Shown piece after piece: positions 36,769-45,926 of a stretch of 64,000 bases of DNA. Within the stretch, counting starts at the first letter, position 1, and each line of letters starts with the position of its first letter. Under the pieces are notes generated by a model. The model searched no databases, was not told the DNA's origin, and worked only from the letters and a program-made list of their open reading frames with translations. This DNA is from JAAXHH01 sp965225915 (lineage in GTDB: Bacteria > JAAXHH01): contig OZ245326.1 in NCBI GenBank assembly GCA_965225915.1, forward strand, positions 3,410,001 through 3,474,000. Reading direction: 5' to 3'. A program made the position numbers and the translations under genes.

Positions 36769-37926
36769 CTAGCGCTGAATGACGGCAACACAGGTAATGT
36801 CGTCGGACTGCGGCGTCTCGCCAGCGAAGTCGTGGACTGCCTTGAAAACGGCTTGATTCGCTTCCTCCGCGGTTGCTGGGCGAGTTTCTGCAAATACCGA
36901 CTGCAGGCGGTCCATGCCGAATTCTTCCCCATCGGCGTTCATGGCTTCGGTAACACCGTCAGTATAGAGTACAAGACAGTCGCCTGGCGAAAGCGAGACG
37001 CTCGACTGGCCGTATTCGACTCCGGGAAAAACCCCGAGAGCAAGACCGTCGGTTCTGGGAAGAAGTGTTGTACTGCCATCGGGATGAATGACCAGCGGTG
37101 GATTGTGTCCCCCGTTTGCGTAGTCCACCTGACCGGTCATTGGGGTATATACGGCATAGAAGGTCGTGACGAACATGGCCGCTTCGTTTTCTTCGGTAAG
37201 GAGATCGTTGACTTCCTTCAATACAGCCCCTGGATCCATGGCTCCGATGGCCGCTCCCTTCAACAGGGTCCGGCTCGACATCATAAAAAGCGCGGCCGGA
37301 ACGCCCTTGTCGGACACATCGGCAATCGCCAGAGCGATCCGTTCGCCGGGTAGCGGGAAAACATCAAAAAAGTCCCCTCCAACCTCCCTGGCCGATTCCA
37401 TGTTCGCGAAGATCTGACAGTGTTCGGAGTCGGGAAACTCGGTCGGCAGGATGGACTGCTGCATCTTGCTGGCCACGTTCAGTTCGTTCTGCAGTCTGAC
37501 CAGCTGGTCCCGTGATTCCAATGCTGAACGCCACTCTTCCATATTCTTCAAGGTGCGTTCGATGGTCACCCGAAGGTCCTGAAAATCGATGGGCTTGGTA
37601 ATGAAGTCGAAGGCGCCCCTGTTCATGGCAGTCCGGATATTCTTCATATCCCCGTAGGCAGAGACCACCACGGCGCGTATGTCGGGGGCGATGTTCGGAA
37701 TCTGTGCCAGGAGAGTAAGGCCGTCCATCCGGGGCATGTTGATATCTGACAGGACCATGTCGATATCGGGAACCTCGCTCAAAAGCTCCAAGGCTTCCAC
37801 GCCATTATGGGCAAAGTATAGCGTATATAGACCGTCACGAACATCACGGCGCATTCTTTGTCGCATCAGATGTTCCAGGTCCGGTTCATCGTCCACCACG
37901 AGGATTTTATATGTAGTTTGCGTCAT
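36769..37926 (-). CDS. Response regulator with PP2C (SpoIIE) phosphatase output
   Basis: An N-terminal receiver domain has the acidic pair in LVVDDEPD, the phospho-acceptor Asp61 in VLSDINMPRMDG and Lys in FITKPIDF. A coiled linker (130-165) leads to a SpoIIE-type phosphatase domain with GGDFFDVFPL, IADVSDKGVPAALFM and SDDITCVAVI. It should dephosphorylate the STAS protein when its receiver is phosphorylated. The start at 37926 has AGGGGTG upstream. It sits directly after the STAS gene and before the RsbW gene. Confidence 0.93.
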   Translation of the reverse strand: MTQTTYKILVVDDEPDLEHLMRQRMRRDVRDGLYTLYFAHNGVEALELLSEVPDIDMVLSDINMPRMDGLTLLAQIPNIAPDIRAVVVSAYGDMKNIRTAMNRGAFDFITKPIDFQDLRVTIERTLKNMEEWRSALESRDQLVRLQNELNVASKMQQSILPTEFPDSEHCQIFANMESAREVGGDFFDVFPLPGERIALAIADVSDKGVPAALFMMSSRTLLKGAAIGAMDPGAVLKEVNDLLTEENEAAMFVTTFYAVYTPMTGQVDYANGGHNPPLVIHPDGSTTLLPRTDGLALGVFPGVEYGQSSVSLSPGDCLVLYTDGVTEAMNADGEEFGMDRLQSVFAETRPATAEEANQAVFKAVHDFAGETPQSDDITCVAVIQR

Positions 37927-37956
37927 GTCACCCCTGCAAGCCACTATGCCCGAATG

Positions 37957-37988
37957 ACGGATATCTAACTGAACGGATATCTAACTGA
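37957..37988. repeat. Perfect 16-bp direct repeat, two copies
   Basis: The sequence acggatatctaactga occurs twice with no gap in the 110-bp space between the STAS gene and the response-regulator gene, 31 bp before the regulator start. A degenerate third step (gaggataata) may follow. It could be a binding site or a slippage product. Confidence 0.8.
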
Positions 37989-38036
37989 GAGGATAATAAA
38001 AATGTATGCCACTGCGTGGACGACCGGATCGAGCGC

Positions 38037-38375
38037 TTACCGGCCGATCTTCTCCACCGCATCCGCCTGGGAATCGTGAATGGAAATGATCTTGTCGAAG
38101 CCGCTGATTTCGAAGACTTCCCGGATCGGGTCCGACAGCGAGCACAACGCGAACGCGGCATTCCGCTTCTGAAGCAGACGTGCGATCAGGAGGATGACCC
38201 TGAGACCAGCGCTGCTGATATAGGACAACGCACCGAAGTCCAGGAGCACCTTGCTATCGTCCTCAGCGATGGCGCCGTTAAGTGCATCTTCGAATTCCCG
38301 TGCGTTGGCGCCGTCGATACGACCTTCAACCTTTGCAATCAGAACTTCGTTTGCTCGGTCGACACTGATCTCCAT
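38037..38375 (-). CDS. STAS-domain anti-sigma-factor antagonist
   Basis: The 112-residue protein is a complete STAS domain: VEGRIDGANAREFEDAL, LLDFGALSYISSAGLRVI and GFDKIISI. The serine pair Ser54-Ser55 is at the SpoIIAA phosphorylation position, Ser55 matching the phosphorylated one. It is the expected substrate of the RsbW-type kinase and of the RR-PP2C phosphatase encoded just downstream. It is the first gene of the five-gene signalling set. A 16-bp palindrome lies about 70 bp upstream. Confidence 0.93.
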   Translation of the reverse strand: MEISVDRANEVLIAKVEGRIDGANAREFEDALNGAIAEDDSKVLLDFGALSYISSAGLRVILLIARLLQKRNAAFALCSLSDPIREVFEISGFDKIISIHDSQADAVEKIGR

Positions 38376-38446
38376 GAAACCAACCCCCTTTACAGGTTTA
38401 AGAAACTGCCAATGTTCGGCAAAGTCCGTTAATTCTACTCCATTGC

Positions 38447-38462
38447 GCCATCATGTGATGGC
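38447..38462. promoter_or_regulatory. Perfect palindrome upstream of the STAS operon
   Basis: GCCATCA and TGATGGC form an exact inverted repeat around a 2-bp centre. On the minus strand it lies about 10 bp upstream of a TAGAAT that could be a -10 box (38432-38437), so it covers the place of the -35 box. That is the position of an activator or repressor site. Confidence 0.4.
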
Positions 38463-38526
38463 ACACAGCCACCCGTTGAAGGCCAGCCTGCCTGAGAAAA
38501 CAACTTCAGCAATACCGTTTGTGGTT

Positions 38527-39318
38527 CTATCCCGAGGCCAGGATCGGATGCGACGGCCCTCCGAAGGGTTTGCCCGGTTTCAACGTCTGGTCGCCACCCG
38601 CGTTAAAACGGCCATTGTAGTTCACGTAGTCCGGGATATAGATGATGGCGAGGGCTCTCCTGGGCGAACTGGTACGATTCGGTGTTGCATAGTGAAACGT
38701 GCATCCGTGATGGAAGGTTACGCCGCCAGCCTCCATTTCCATTACAACGGGCTCGACTTCGACCTCGATATCCGTTTCTTCGATGTCCTTGAGTACACTC
38801 GCTCCTTCGGTGCTCAGCGCAACAGGCGCCAATCGACCGTATTTGTGAGATCCCGGAATAAACTGCATGCAACCGTTGTCCACCGTAACATCGTCCACGG
38901 CGATCCAAGCCGAAAGCGCTCCGACTTGTTCCATGGGCCAGTAAGGCGCGTCCTGGTGCCAGTTGGTTGCCTTGCTTCGTTCGCCGCCGGGTTTGATCAG
39001 TCCATGGTCATGGTATATGACCAGATGCCTGCACTTCGATATCTTCCGGGCGACTTCCGCCAGCCGCGCGTCGAAGGAATACTTGCGAATAACCTCGTAG
39101 TCCACCCACAGATTGACCATCTGGTTGAATACGCGGTTGTAATCGTCGTCCGCCTCACCGCCGCCACCCAGTATGCGTTCTCTTTTTTCGTCTACCGTTT
39201 TATCCAGCGCATATCCCAGTTCAGCGATTTCTTCTTTGGAAAAAAAACCCGGAATCTGGAGATACCCATTCTCCTGAAAGAAATCGAACTCTTCGGAGCC
39301 TATGTGATTTGGATTCAT
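38527..39318 (-). CDS. Phytanoyl-CoA dioxygenase-family protein (Fe(II)/2-oxoglutarate)
   Basis: The 263-residue protein has the PhyH double-stranded beta-helix pattern. The iron-binding HxD is in NWHQDAPYWPM and the distal His probably in FHHGCTFHYATPN. ISAWIAVDDVTVDNGCMQFIPGSHK is the core family signature (shown here as the run of key words SAWIAVDD, DNGCM and PGSHK). These enzymes hydroxylate small molecules with O2 and 2-oxoglutarate; the substrate cannot be told. It is divergent from a second PhyH-type gene across 223 bp of AT-rich DNA. Confidence 0.88.
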   Translation of the reverse strand: MNPNHIGSEEFDFFQENGYLQIPGFFSKEEIAELGYALDKTVDEKRERILGGGGEADDDYNRVFNQMVNLWVDYEVIRKYSFDARLAEVARKISKCRHLVIYHDHGLIKPGGERSKATNWHQDAPYWPMEQVGALSAWIAVDDVTVDNGCMQFIPGSHKYGRLAPVALSTEGASVLKDIEETDIEVEVEPVVMEMEAGGVTFHHGCTFHYATPNRTSSPRRALAIIYIPDYVNYNGRFNAGGDQTLKPGKPFGGPSHPILASG

Positions 39319-39541
39319 ATTTCCGCGTGACCCGGGGAATAGATCGAATTACTCATATATAGACCAAGTCCATATAAATCAACAACAATAAACATTGCAG
39401 AGCGGTATTTAGCACAACTAAGTTAATAAGCAGTCAAGGTTTTTAACTTCTTTTCAAAACCGTGCGCGTAAATTACATCTTCGAACCGTGGGCGAAGTTA
39501 TCACACCACGCTAAACACGCAAAGAGCTCAAGGAGAAAGAC

Positions 39542-40519
39542 ATGTCGGAAGACCGCTATCAAATCAGCGTCCAGGACTATATCGGCTACCACAGGGATGG
39601 CTATCTCGTAGTCCGCGGACTCGTACCCGACGGGGAAGTGGAAGAGATAGGCCGCCATACCGAAGCACTGATGAGCGGCGGGATTACCATCGAAGGGGTG
39701 GATCTGCCTCATCCAGGACTCACTGCCGAACAAATGGGGCAGCACTGGTTGCGCATACATATGCTTCACCGGAAACATGAACTGCATGAAAAGTACATGC
39801 TTCAACCCCGAATCCTGGATGTGCTCGAAGCCCTGATCGGTCCCGACGTTCTGGCGCTCCAGACCATGCTGTTCCTCAAGCCGCCAGGGCGTGAAGGCCA
39901 GGGCTTTCACCAGGACGCCTATTATATTCCCACCTATCCGGACACACTGCTCGGTTCGTGGCTGGCCGTCGACCACGCAGATGAAGACAACGGTTGCGTG
40001 ATGGTCATCCCGGGTTCACATCACGAACCGATTTACCCGGACGAAAGCAAAATAGGCCAGAACCACACCGACGGATCCATCGAGGATCTCGGGGTGATCG
40101 AAGGCGCCAGCGCGACGGACGAGGCCTTGAACGGCCTGGCTCCCATCGCATCCAAATACAGTGGCCGCGAAGTAGCCGCCCGCATGGCTCCGGGTGACGT
40201 CATGTTCTTCCACAGTCACCTCCTGCATCGGTCGCACGAAAACCGGACGAGCACACGATTCCGCAGGGCCTTCGTCAGTCATTATTGCAACGCGAGGTCA
40301 TGGGTGCCGTGGAACCATGGCGCGGATATCGACGGACCGTCCGCGAACTATCTCCACATCCTCGCCCGCGGAAACACCCATCTGCCCTTCGCCCTGCCCA
40401 GGTTCGGCACCCCGTGTGACGCGCTCAATCCCAGGGAAACGGCCAGAGGCGTGCGGCCAACGCGCATGATGGGCGTCATGCCCACGTCGACTGTAAAGGG
40501 TGTTATGGTCTCTCGCTGA
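39542..40519 (+). CDS. Phytanoyl-CoA dioxygenase-family protein (second copy)
   Basis: At 325 residues this is a longer PhyH-type enzyme. The metal-binding HxD is in GFHQDAYYIPT, DEDNGCVMVIPGSHHEP is intact and the distal His is in FFHSHLLHRSHENRT. AAGGAG lies 7 nt before the ATG. It is not close in sequence to the gene at 38527, so it is not a recent duplicate. It is cytoplasmic with unknown substrate. The upstream gap 39319-39541 is AT-rich, probably holds the two divergent promoters, and shows no gene. Confidence 0.88.
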   Translation: MSEDRYQISVQDYIGYHRDGYLVVRGLVPDGEVEEIGRHTEALMSGGITIEGVDLPHPGLTAEQMGQHWLRIHMLHRKHELHEKYMLQPRILDVLEALIGPDVLALQTMLFLKPPGREGQGFHQDAYYIPTYPDTLLGSWLAVDHADEDNGCVMVIPGSHHEPIYPDESKIGQNHTDGSIEDLGVIEGASATDEALNGLAPIASKYSGREVAARMAPGDVMFFHSHLLHRSHENRTSTRFRRAFVSHYCNARSWVPWNHGADIDGPSANYLHILARGNTHLPFALPRFGTPCDALNPRETARGVRPTRMMGVMPTSTVKGVMVSR

Positions 40520-40591
40520 TTCCATGAAGCTCAAACGGGTCAGGGTATTTTGGCTTGAGACGAAATGAGCGTATGTTCGTCTACAAGCTTT

Positions 40592-41872
40592 CTATGCACC
40601 GAACAGACTCCGGGCTTTGTGGATGGCGCCGATCATGATATCGATCTCCCCGGAGTTATTGTAGAAGTAGACGCTTGCCCGCGCCGTGGCTCCGTAAGGC
40701 GTACCGAGCCTGTGCATGAGGGGCTGCGCGCAGTGATGGCCGGCGCGGATGGCGACACCCTGCCGGTCCAGTACCGTAGAAAGGTCGCTGGGATGGATGT
40801 CGTCCAAGTTGAAGGACACGGCGCCTCCCCGGCCCGGCGCGTGACCGTAGACGGTCAAACCGTGGATTTCCTCGAGTCGCTCGATCATGTAATCCGTTAG
40901 CGCTCTTTCATGGGTGTGTATATTCTCCATGCCGATGGCGGAGAGGTAGTCCACCACGACCCCGAAGACGATGGCGTGGGCGATGTTAGGCGTACCAGCC
41001 TCGTATTTCTCGGGAATGTCCGCGCAGGTAAATCCATCGAGGCGAACTTCGCCGATCATCGAACCCCCGCCCATGTACGGATCCATCTCCTCCAGCAATT
41101 CCTCCCGGCCATACAGTCCCCCGATGCCGGTCGGCCCGCACATCTTGTGACCGGAAAAGGCGAAAAAGTCGCAATCCAGCCGTTCTACGTCGACCGGCAT
41201 GTGCGGCACGCTCTGCGCGGCGTCCACGAAAACGATCGCGTCGACCTGCCGGGCCCGCTCCACGATGGCCTCGATGGGATTGACGGTTCCCAGGACGTTT
41301 GACATGTGCGCGATGGACACGATGCGCGTTTTCTCCGTAATCAGTTCATCCATCCGGTCCATGTCGAGCGAACCGTCGTCGTGAATATCGAAATACCTGA
41401 TTACCGCCCCGGTTTCTCTCGCCAGCATCTGCCAGGGTACGATATTGCTGTGGTGCTCCATCACGGAAAGGATGATCTCGTCGCCCGCCTTGACGTTTTT
41501 CCGGCCCCAGGCGCTGGCGACCAGGTTGATGCCCTCGGTGGTGTTGCGGACAAAAACCAGGTTACGTGCAGGTACGTTGATGAATTGGGCGACCCGTTCC
41601 CGGGCGTCTTCGTAGGCGTTCGTCGCCTCTTCGCTCAGCGTGTGGAGACCACGGTGTACGTTGGCGTTTAAACGCGTGTAGTAGTCGTTCAACGCATCGA
41701 GCACGACCTGGGGTTTTTGAGACGTGGCGCTGTTGTCGAGATAGACCAGCGGCTTGCCGTGGACCTGCCTGACCAGAATGGGGAAGTCCCCGCGGTATCG
41801 CATTGCCTGTTCGTCAGACCGACGGACCGCGTCATCCAGTTTGCGTGGCGTTTCAACCAATGTTTCTTCCAT
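40592..41872 (-). CDS. sufS: Cysteine desulfurase SufS
   Basis: The 426-residue PLP enzyme takes sulfur from cysteine for Fe-S cluster assembly. The PLP lysine is in FSGHKMCGPTGIGGLYG, the sulfur-accepting cysteine in RAGHHCAQPLMHR, and YLDNSATSQKP opens the fold. These features define the SufS group II type. It is the last gene of the suf operon. No sufE or sufU partner is visible in the window. Confidence 0.95.
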   Translation of the reverse strand: MEETLVETPRKLDDAVRRSDEQAMRYRGDFPILVRQVHGKPLVYLDNSATSQKPQVVLDALNDYYTRLNANVHRGLHTLSEEATNAYEDARERVAQFINVPARNLVFVRNTTEGINLVASAWGRKNVKAGDEIILSVMEHHSNIVPWQMLARETGAVIRYFDIHDDGSLDMDRMDELITEKTRIVSIAHMSNVLGTVNPIEAIVERARQVDAIVFVDAAQSVPHMPVDVERLDCDFFAFSGHKMCGPTGIGGLYGREELLEEMDPYMGGGSMIGEVRLDGFTCADIPEKYEAGTPNIAHAIVFGVVVDYLSAIGMENIHTHERALTDYMIERLEEIHGLTVYGHAPGRGGAVSFNLDDIHPSDLSTVLDRQGVAIRAGHHCAQPLMHRLGTPYGATARASVYFYNNSGEIDIMIGAIHKARSLFGA

Positions 41873-41892
41873 GATCCCTTACCAGTCAGCGT

Positions 41893-42207
41893 TCAGTAGT
41901 CTATGCCCAGTTCAAGCTTGGCGTCTTCGGTCATCATGTCGATATGCCAGGTCGGTTCCCATACGATCTCAATCAGCGCGTCCGATACTTCGTCTATGGT
42001 CTTCACCTTGGTCTCCACCTCGGCGGGAAGCGACTGCGCGGCCGGACAGTTTGGCGAAGTGAGCGTCATCTTGATGTTCGTCATGCCGTCCTGCTGTACG
42101 TCAATTTCGTAGATGAGTCCCATTTCGTAGATGTTGACCGGGATCTCGGGGTCGTAACACGTCTTCAATATGTCCACAATCTGCTCTTTTACGGTATCCG
42201 TATCCAT
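41893..42207 (-). CDS. sufT: SufT/MIP18-family protein (DUF59)
   Basis: The 104-residue protein has the MIP18 signature: CYDPEIPVNIYEMGLIYEI and TLTSPNCPAAQSLP, with the conserved cysteine. SufT-like proteins help Fe-S cluster maturation or delivery. It lies between sufD and sufS, a common place for this gene. Confidence 0.92.
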   Translation of the reverse strand: MDTDTVKEQIVDILKTCYDPEIPVNIYEMGLIYEIDVQQDGMTNIKMTLTSPNCPAAQSLPAEVETKVKTIDEVSDALIEIVWEPTWHIDMMTEDAKLELGIDY

Positions 42208-42238
42208 CCATAATCCCCTGTGCGAGTGATTGTTACCG

Positions 42239-43609
42239 TTATCTTTTCGACTGGCCCTGAGCCATTGAAAGATCCCGGATCGTGGTTTCGAAAAGCGTAT
42301 CCAGCGTGGATCTGATGGCGTCGATCCTGAGACGCCTGATCAGGTCGGCCGCGAACCCGTACGTGAGGAGGTGGCATGCGCTGCCGTAGGACAGGCCGCG
42401 GGTTCGCAGGTAGAAGATCTGGTCTTCGTCGAGCTGTCCCACGGTGGCGCCGTGGGTGCATTTCACCTGGTCCGCGTAGATTTCGAGTTGCGGCTTGGTG
42501 TGTATTATTGCCTCGGGTGAAAGCATCAGGTTCTTGTTCAACTGCTTGGCGTCCGTTTCCTGGGCATCCTGGTGGACCAACACCTTTCCGTTGAACACGC
42601 CGCGGGACCGGCCTTCCAGTATGCCCTTGTACACTTCGTAGCTGTCGCAATTCGGCACGGCGTGGTCAATGGCGGTGTGATTGTCTACATGCTGGTCGCC
42701 GGTAACCAGGTACAGCCCGTTCATGCGTACCACCGCGTGTTCCCCGGCGAGCCAGGCGTTCGTATCGTTGCGGGTCAGCGCGGCGCCCATGCTCATGTTG
42801 AAGGTGGAAATATAGCCGTTCCCCTCCAGGTGCAGCTGGGTGGTGGACAGGTGTGCAGCCCCCGCTCCTTCCCGGTTGATCCGGTAGTGGTCCACGTGCC
42901 CGTCTCTTCCCACGGATATCTCCGTTACGGCGTTGGTCAGGTAACGCTGGTCGGAAATTCCGGTATAGCTTTCGATTACCTTCAAGTTCGCGCCGTCACC
43001 GGCCGCGACGAGGGTTCGAGGCTGCGTGGCTACCGGCGTTTCACAGCCGGTCGTGATGTAGTGCACGTGTATCGGAGTCTCCAAGACCCCGCCCCGCGGC
43101 ACGTAAACGAAAAGCCCGTCCTCGAATAGGGCCGTGTTCAACGCCGTCAGCCCGGAGTGTTCGACATCGGCATATCGCGCCAGGTGCGGATGAACAAGCT
43201 CAGGATGGTCGGCAAGCGCATCGGAAAGGCGGCTCACCACGACGCCCTGGGGCAAGTCCGAGATCCGCGACAGTGCGGGCGAATAAACACCGTTCACGAT
43301 AACCAGCCGGTGCCAATCGTTGCTACCAAATTCATAGGGTGAGAGCGCGGTCTCATTCAACTCCGCTTCAATCGGTTCGGCATGGTACGGGGTGTCCGCG
43401 ATCGTTCTAAGGTCGGTGTATATCCAGTCTTCCTTTAACGGGAAGGAAAGCTCGCGGGCGACCGGCATTCCGAGTTCGGTGAAGTGCTTCATGGCTTCCG
43501 AACGAATCCGGTGCAACCAGAGCGGCGCATCCTTGGACCTTATGCGATCGAAGGCGTCATAGAACGTGTTGTACCGGCTTGTAGACAGGTGTTTCAATGC
43601 TTCCGTCAT
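42239..43609 (-). CDS. sufD: Fe-S cluster assembly scaffold SufD
   Basis: The 456-residue protein has the SufB/SufD beta-helix core, with FNMSMGAALTRNDTNAWL, GVFNGKVLVHQDAQETDAKQ-like text and KCTHGATVGQLDEDQIFYL. The C-terminal conserved His and Glu are kept. With SufB and SufC it forms the SufBC2D scaffold on which clusters are built. It follows sufC by 28 bp. Confidence 0.94.
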   Translation of the reverse strand: MTEALKHLSTSRYNTFYDAFDRIRSKDAPLWLHRIRSEAMKHFTELGMPVARELSFPLKEDWIYTDLRTIADTPYHAEPIEAELNETALSPYEFGSNDWHRLVIVNGVYSPALSRISDLPQGVVVSRLSDALADHPELVHPHLARYADVEHSGLTALNTALFEDGLFVYVPRGGVLETPIHVHYITTGCETPVATQPRTLVAAGDGANLKVIESYTGISDQRYLTNAVTEISVGRDGHVDHYRINREGAGAAHLSTTQLHLEGNGYISTFNMSMGAALTRNDTNAWLAGEHAVVRMNGLYLVTGDQHVDNHTAIDHAVPNCDSYEVYKGILEGRSRGVFNGKVLVHQDAQETDAKQLNKNLMLSPEAIIHTKPQLEIYADQVKCTHGATVGQLDEDQIFYLRTRGLSYGSACHLLTYGFAADLIRRLRIDAIRSTLDTLFETTIRDLSMAQGQSKR

Positions 43610-43637
43610 TTCGTGTTCCTATTCTCCCTGGTTTGAT

Positions 43638-44402
43638 TCAACCCACGGCTTCCACTTCCTCGCGAATCCACTCATAGCCCTTATCTTCCAGTTTGAGGGC
43701 CAAGTCCTTCATTCCAGTCTTTACAATCCGTCCCTGGTACATGACGTGAACATAGTCCGGCACAACATAGTCCAGCAATCGCTGGTAGTGGGTGATGACG
43801 ATCATCGCGTTGTCCCCGGTGCGCTGTTGGTTGATCCCGCCGGCCACGATTCTCATGGCGTCGATATCCAGTCCTGAATCCGTTTCGTCCAGAATGGAGA
43901 GCGTCGGCTCCAGGACGGCCATGTGGAAGATCTCGTTGCGTTTCTTCTCGCCCCCGGAGAAGTCTTCATTCACGGGCCGCTTGGCCAACTCGGGATCCAT
44001 GTCTACCTGTTTCATCTTCTCGTTCATGAACCGGCGGAACGCACCGGCGCTCATTTCCGGTTCGCCGCGGTACTTCCGGCGTTCGTTCAGCGCCGCACGC
44101 AAAAAGTAGGCGTTACTGACGCCGGGGATCTCGACGGGGTATTGAAAGGCCAGGAACATGCCTTCGTTGGCTCGCTCCTCGGGGTTTAGTTCGAAGAGGT
44201 CCTTGCCCTGGAATTGCACCGTGCCCCCGGTCTGCCCGTATTCCTCGTGGCCGGCCAGGATTTTGCCCAGCGTGCTCTTGCCGGAGCCGTTGGGTCCCAT
44301 GATCGCGTGAACCTCGCCCCTGTTGATGGTCAGGTCGATCCCGTTGATGATGTCCTGGTCCTTGATGCCGCCACGCAGATTCTTGATTTCTAGTAGTGCC
44401 AT
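43638..44402 (-). CDS. sufC: Fe-S cluster assembly ATPase SufC
   Basis: This ABC-type ATPase of 254 residues has Walker A GPNGSGKSTLGK, the signature FSGGEKKRNEI and Walker B SILDETDSGLDID. It has no membrane segment, as expected for the soluble SufC that powers the SufBCD complex. It follows sufB by 57 bp. Confidence 0.96.
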   Translation of the reverse strand: MALLEIKNLRGGIKDQDIINGIDLTINRGEVHAIMGPNGSGKSTLGKILAGHEEYGQTGGTVQFQGKDLFELNPEERANEGMFLAFQYPVEIPGVSNAYFLRAALNERRKYRGEPEMSAGAFRRFMNEKMKQVDMDPELAKRPVNEDFSGGEKKRNEIFHMAVLEPTLSILDETDSGLDIDAMRIVAGGINQQRTGDNAMIVITHYQRLLDYVVPDYVHVMYQGRIVKTGMKDLALKLEDKGYEWIREEVEAVG

Positions 44403-44459
44403 CTTACCTGGTATCTCCCGTTGTGATTAAAAGACGATTCCATGACCGCCTGTGCTGTG

Positions 44460-45893
44460 TTAACCCACGCTTCCTTCTAGACTGATCCCCAGTAGTTTCT
44501 TGGCCTCCACGGCGAATTCCATCGGCAGTTCCTGGAACACTTCCCTGCAGAACCCGTTGATGATCATGGAAATGGCGTCTTCGGTGGATATTCCCCGGGT
44601 CTTGCAGTAGAAGAGCTGGTCTTCGCTGATCCGGGCCGTCGACGCTTCATGCTCCACGTTCGCAGTGTTATTGCCCACGTCGATGTAGGGAAACGTATGG
44701 GCGCCGCAGCGGTCGCCAATGAGCATCGAGTCGCACTGGGTGTAGTTCCGGGCCCCGTCCGCCTTCTTCAGTACCTGGATGCGCCCCCGGTAGACATTCT
44801 GACCGTTTCCGGCCGAGATGCCCTTTGATACTACCGTGCTGCGCGTGTTCTTCCCCACGTGGGTCATCTTGGTTCCCGTATCGGCCACCTGCTTGTTGCG
44901 GGTCAGCGCCACGGAATAGAATTCGCCGACGGAGTGGTCGCCCTGCAGGATCACGCTGGGATACTTCCAGGTAATGGCGGAACCCGTTTCGACCTGCGTC
45001 CAGGATATCTTGGCGTTGTCCCCCTTGCAGGCCCCGCGCTTGGTTACGAAGTTGTATACGCCACCCTTGCCTTCTTCATTTCCAGGATACCAGTTCTGCA
45101 CCGTGGAATACTTGATCTGGGCGTCTTTCAGTGCGATCAGTTCGACGACCGCCGCGTGCAGTTGGTTCTCGTCCCGCATGGGCGCGGTGCAGCCTTCCAG
45201 GTAGCTGACATAGGATCCCTCGTCGGCGATGATCAGCGTGCGCTCGAACTGTCCCGTCCCGGCCGTGTTGATGCGGAAGTAAGTGGACAGTTCCATGGGA
45301 CATCGGACGCCGGGCGGTATGTAGCAGAAGGATCCGTCGCTGAAGACGGCCGAGTTCAGCGACGCGAAGTAGTTGTCCCGGTAGGGCACCACGGTACCCA
45401 GGTACTTCTCCACCAGGTCGGGATGTTCCTGAGCCGCCTCCGAAAAGGAACAGAAGATGATGCCCAGTTCCGCCAGCTTGTCCTTGAAGGTCGTATGCAC
45501 CGACACGCTGTCGAAAACCGCGTCAACTGCGACGCCCGCAAGCATCTTTTGTTCGTCCAGCGGAATACCGAGCTTGGTGTAAGTCTCCAGCAACTCCGGG
45601 TCCACTTCGTCCAGACTGTTGTACTGCGGCGTGTTCTTGGGCGCGGCATAGCACACGATGTTCTGGTAATCGATCGGAGGATAGGCCATGTACTGCCAAT
45701 TGGGTTCCTTCATCTTGAGCCAGTGGCGGTACGCCTTCAAACGCCATTCCAGCAGGAACTCGGGTTCGTTCTTCTTGGCGGATATAAATCGGACAATATC
45801 CTCGTTGATCCCCGGCGGCGCCGTTTCCATTTCGATATCGGTCACCCAGCCTTCTTTGTATTCCTGCTGAGCTAAAGTCTCAATGGCTTCCAT
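44460..45893 (-). CDS. sufB: Fe-S cluster assembly scaffold SufB
   Basis: The 477-residue protein is a standard SufB, with SYLEGCTAPMRDENQLHAAV, the YPGNEEGKGGVYNFVTKRG segment, RSTVVSKGISAGNG and the C-terminal ARISEDQLFYCKTRGI. These include the conserved cysteine and His used in cluster assembly. It is the first structural gene after the Rrf2 regulator, 33 bp downstream of it. Confidence 0.96.
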   Translation of the reverse strand: MEAIETLAQQEYKEGWVTDIEMETAPPGINEDIVRFISAKKNEPEFLLEWRLKAYRHWLKMKEPNWQYMAYPPIDYQNIVCYAAPKNTPQYNSLDEVDPELLETYTKLGIPLDEQKMLAGVAVDAVFDSVSVHTTFKDKLAELGIIFCSFSEAAQEHPDLVEKYLGTVVPYRDNYFASLNSAVFSDGSFCYIPPGVRCPMELSTYFRINTAGTGQFERTLIIADEGSYVSYLEGCTAPMRDENQLHAAVVELIALKDAQIKYSTVQNWYPGNEEGKGGVYNFVTKRGACKGDNAKISWTQVETGSAITWKYPSVILQGDHSVGEFYSVALTRNKQVADTGTKMTHVGKNTRSTVVSKGISAGNGQNVYRGRIQVLKKADGARNYTQCDSMLIGDRCGAHTFPYIDVGNNTANVEHEASTARISEDQLFYCKTRGISTEDAISMIINGFCREVFQELPMEFAVEAKKLLGISLEGSVG

Positions 45894-45926
45894 TTCTACT
45901 CCTTGAAACGCGGTGAAGTCGCCGTG

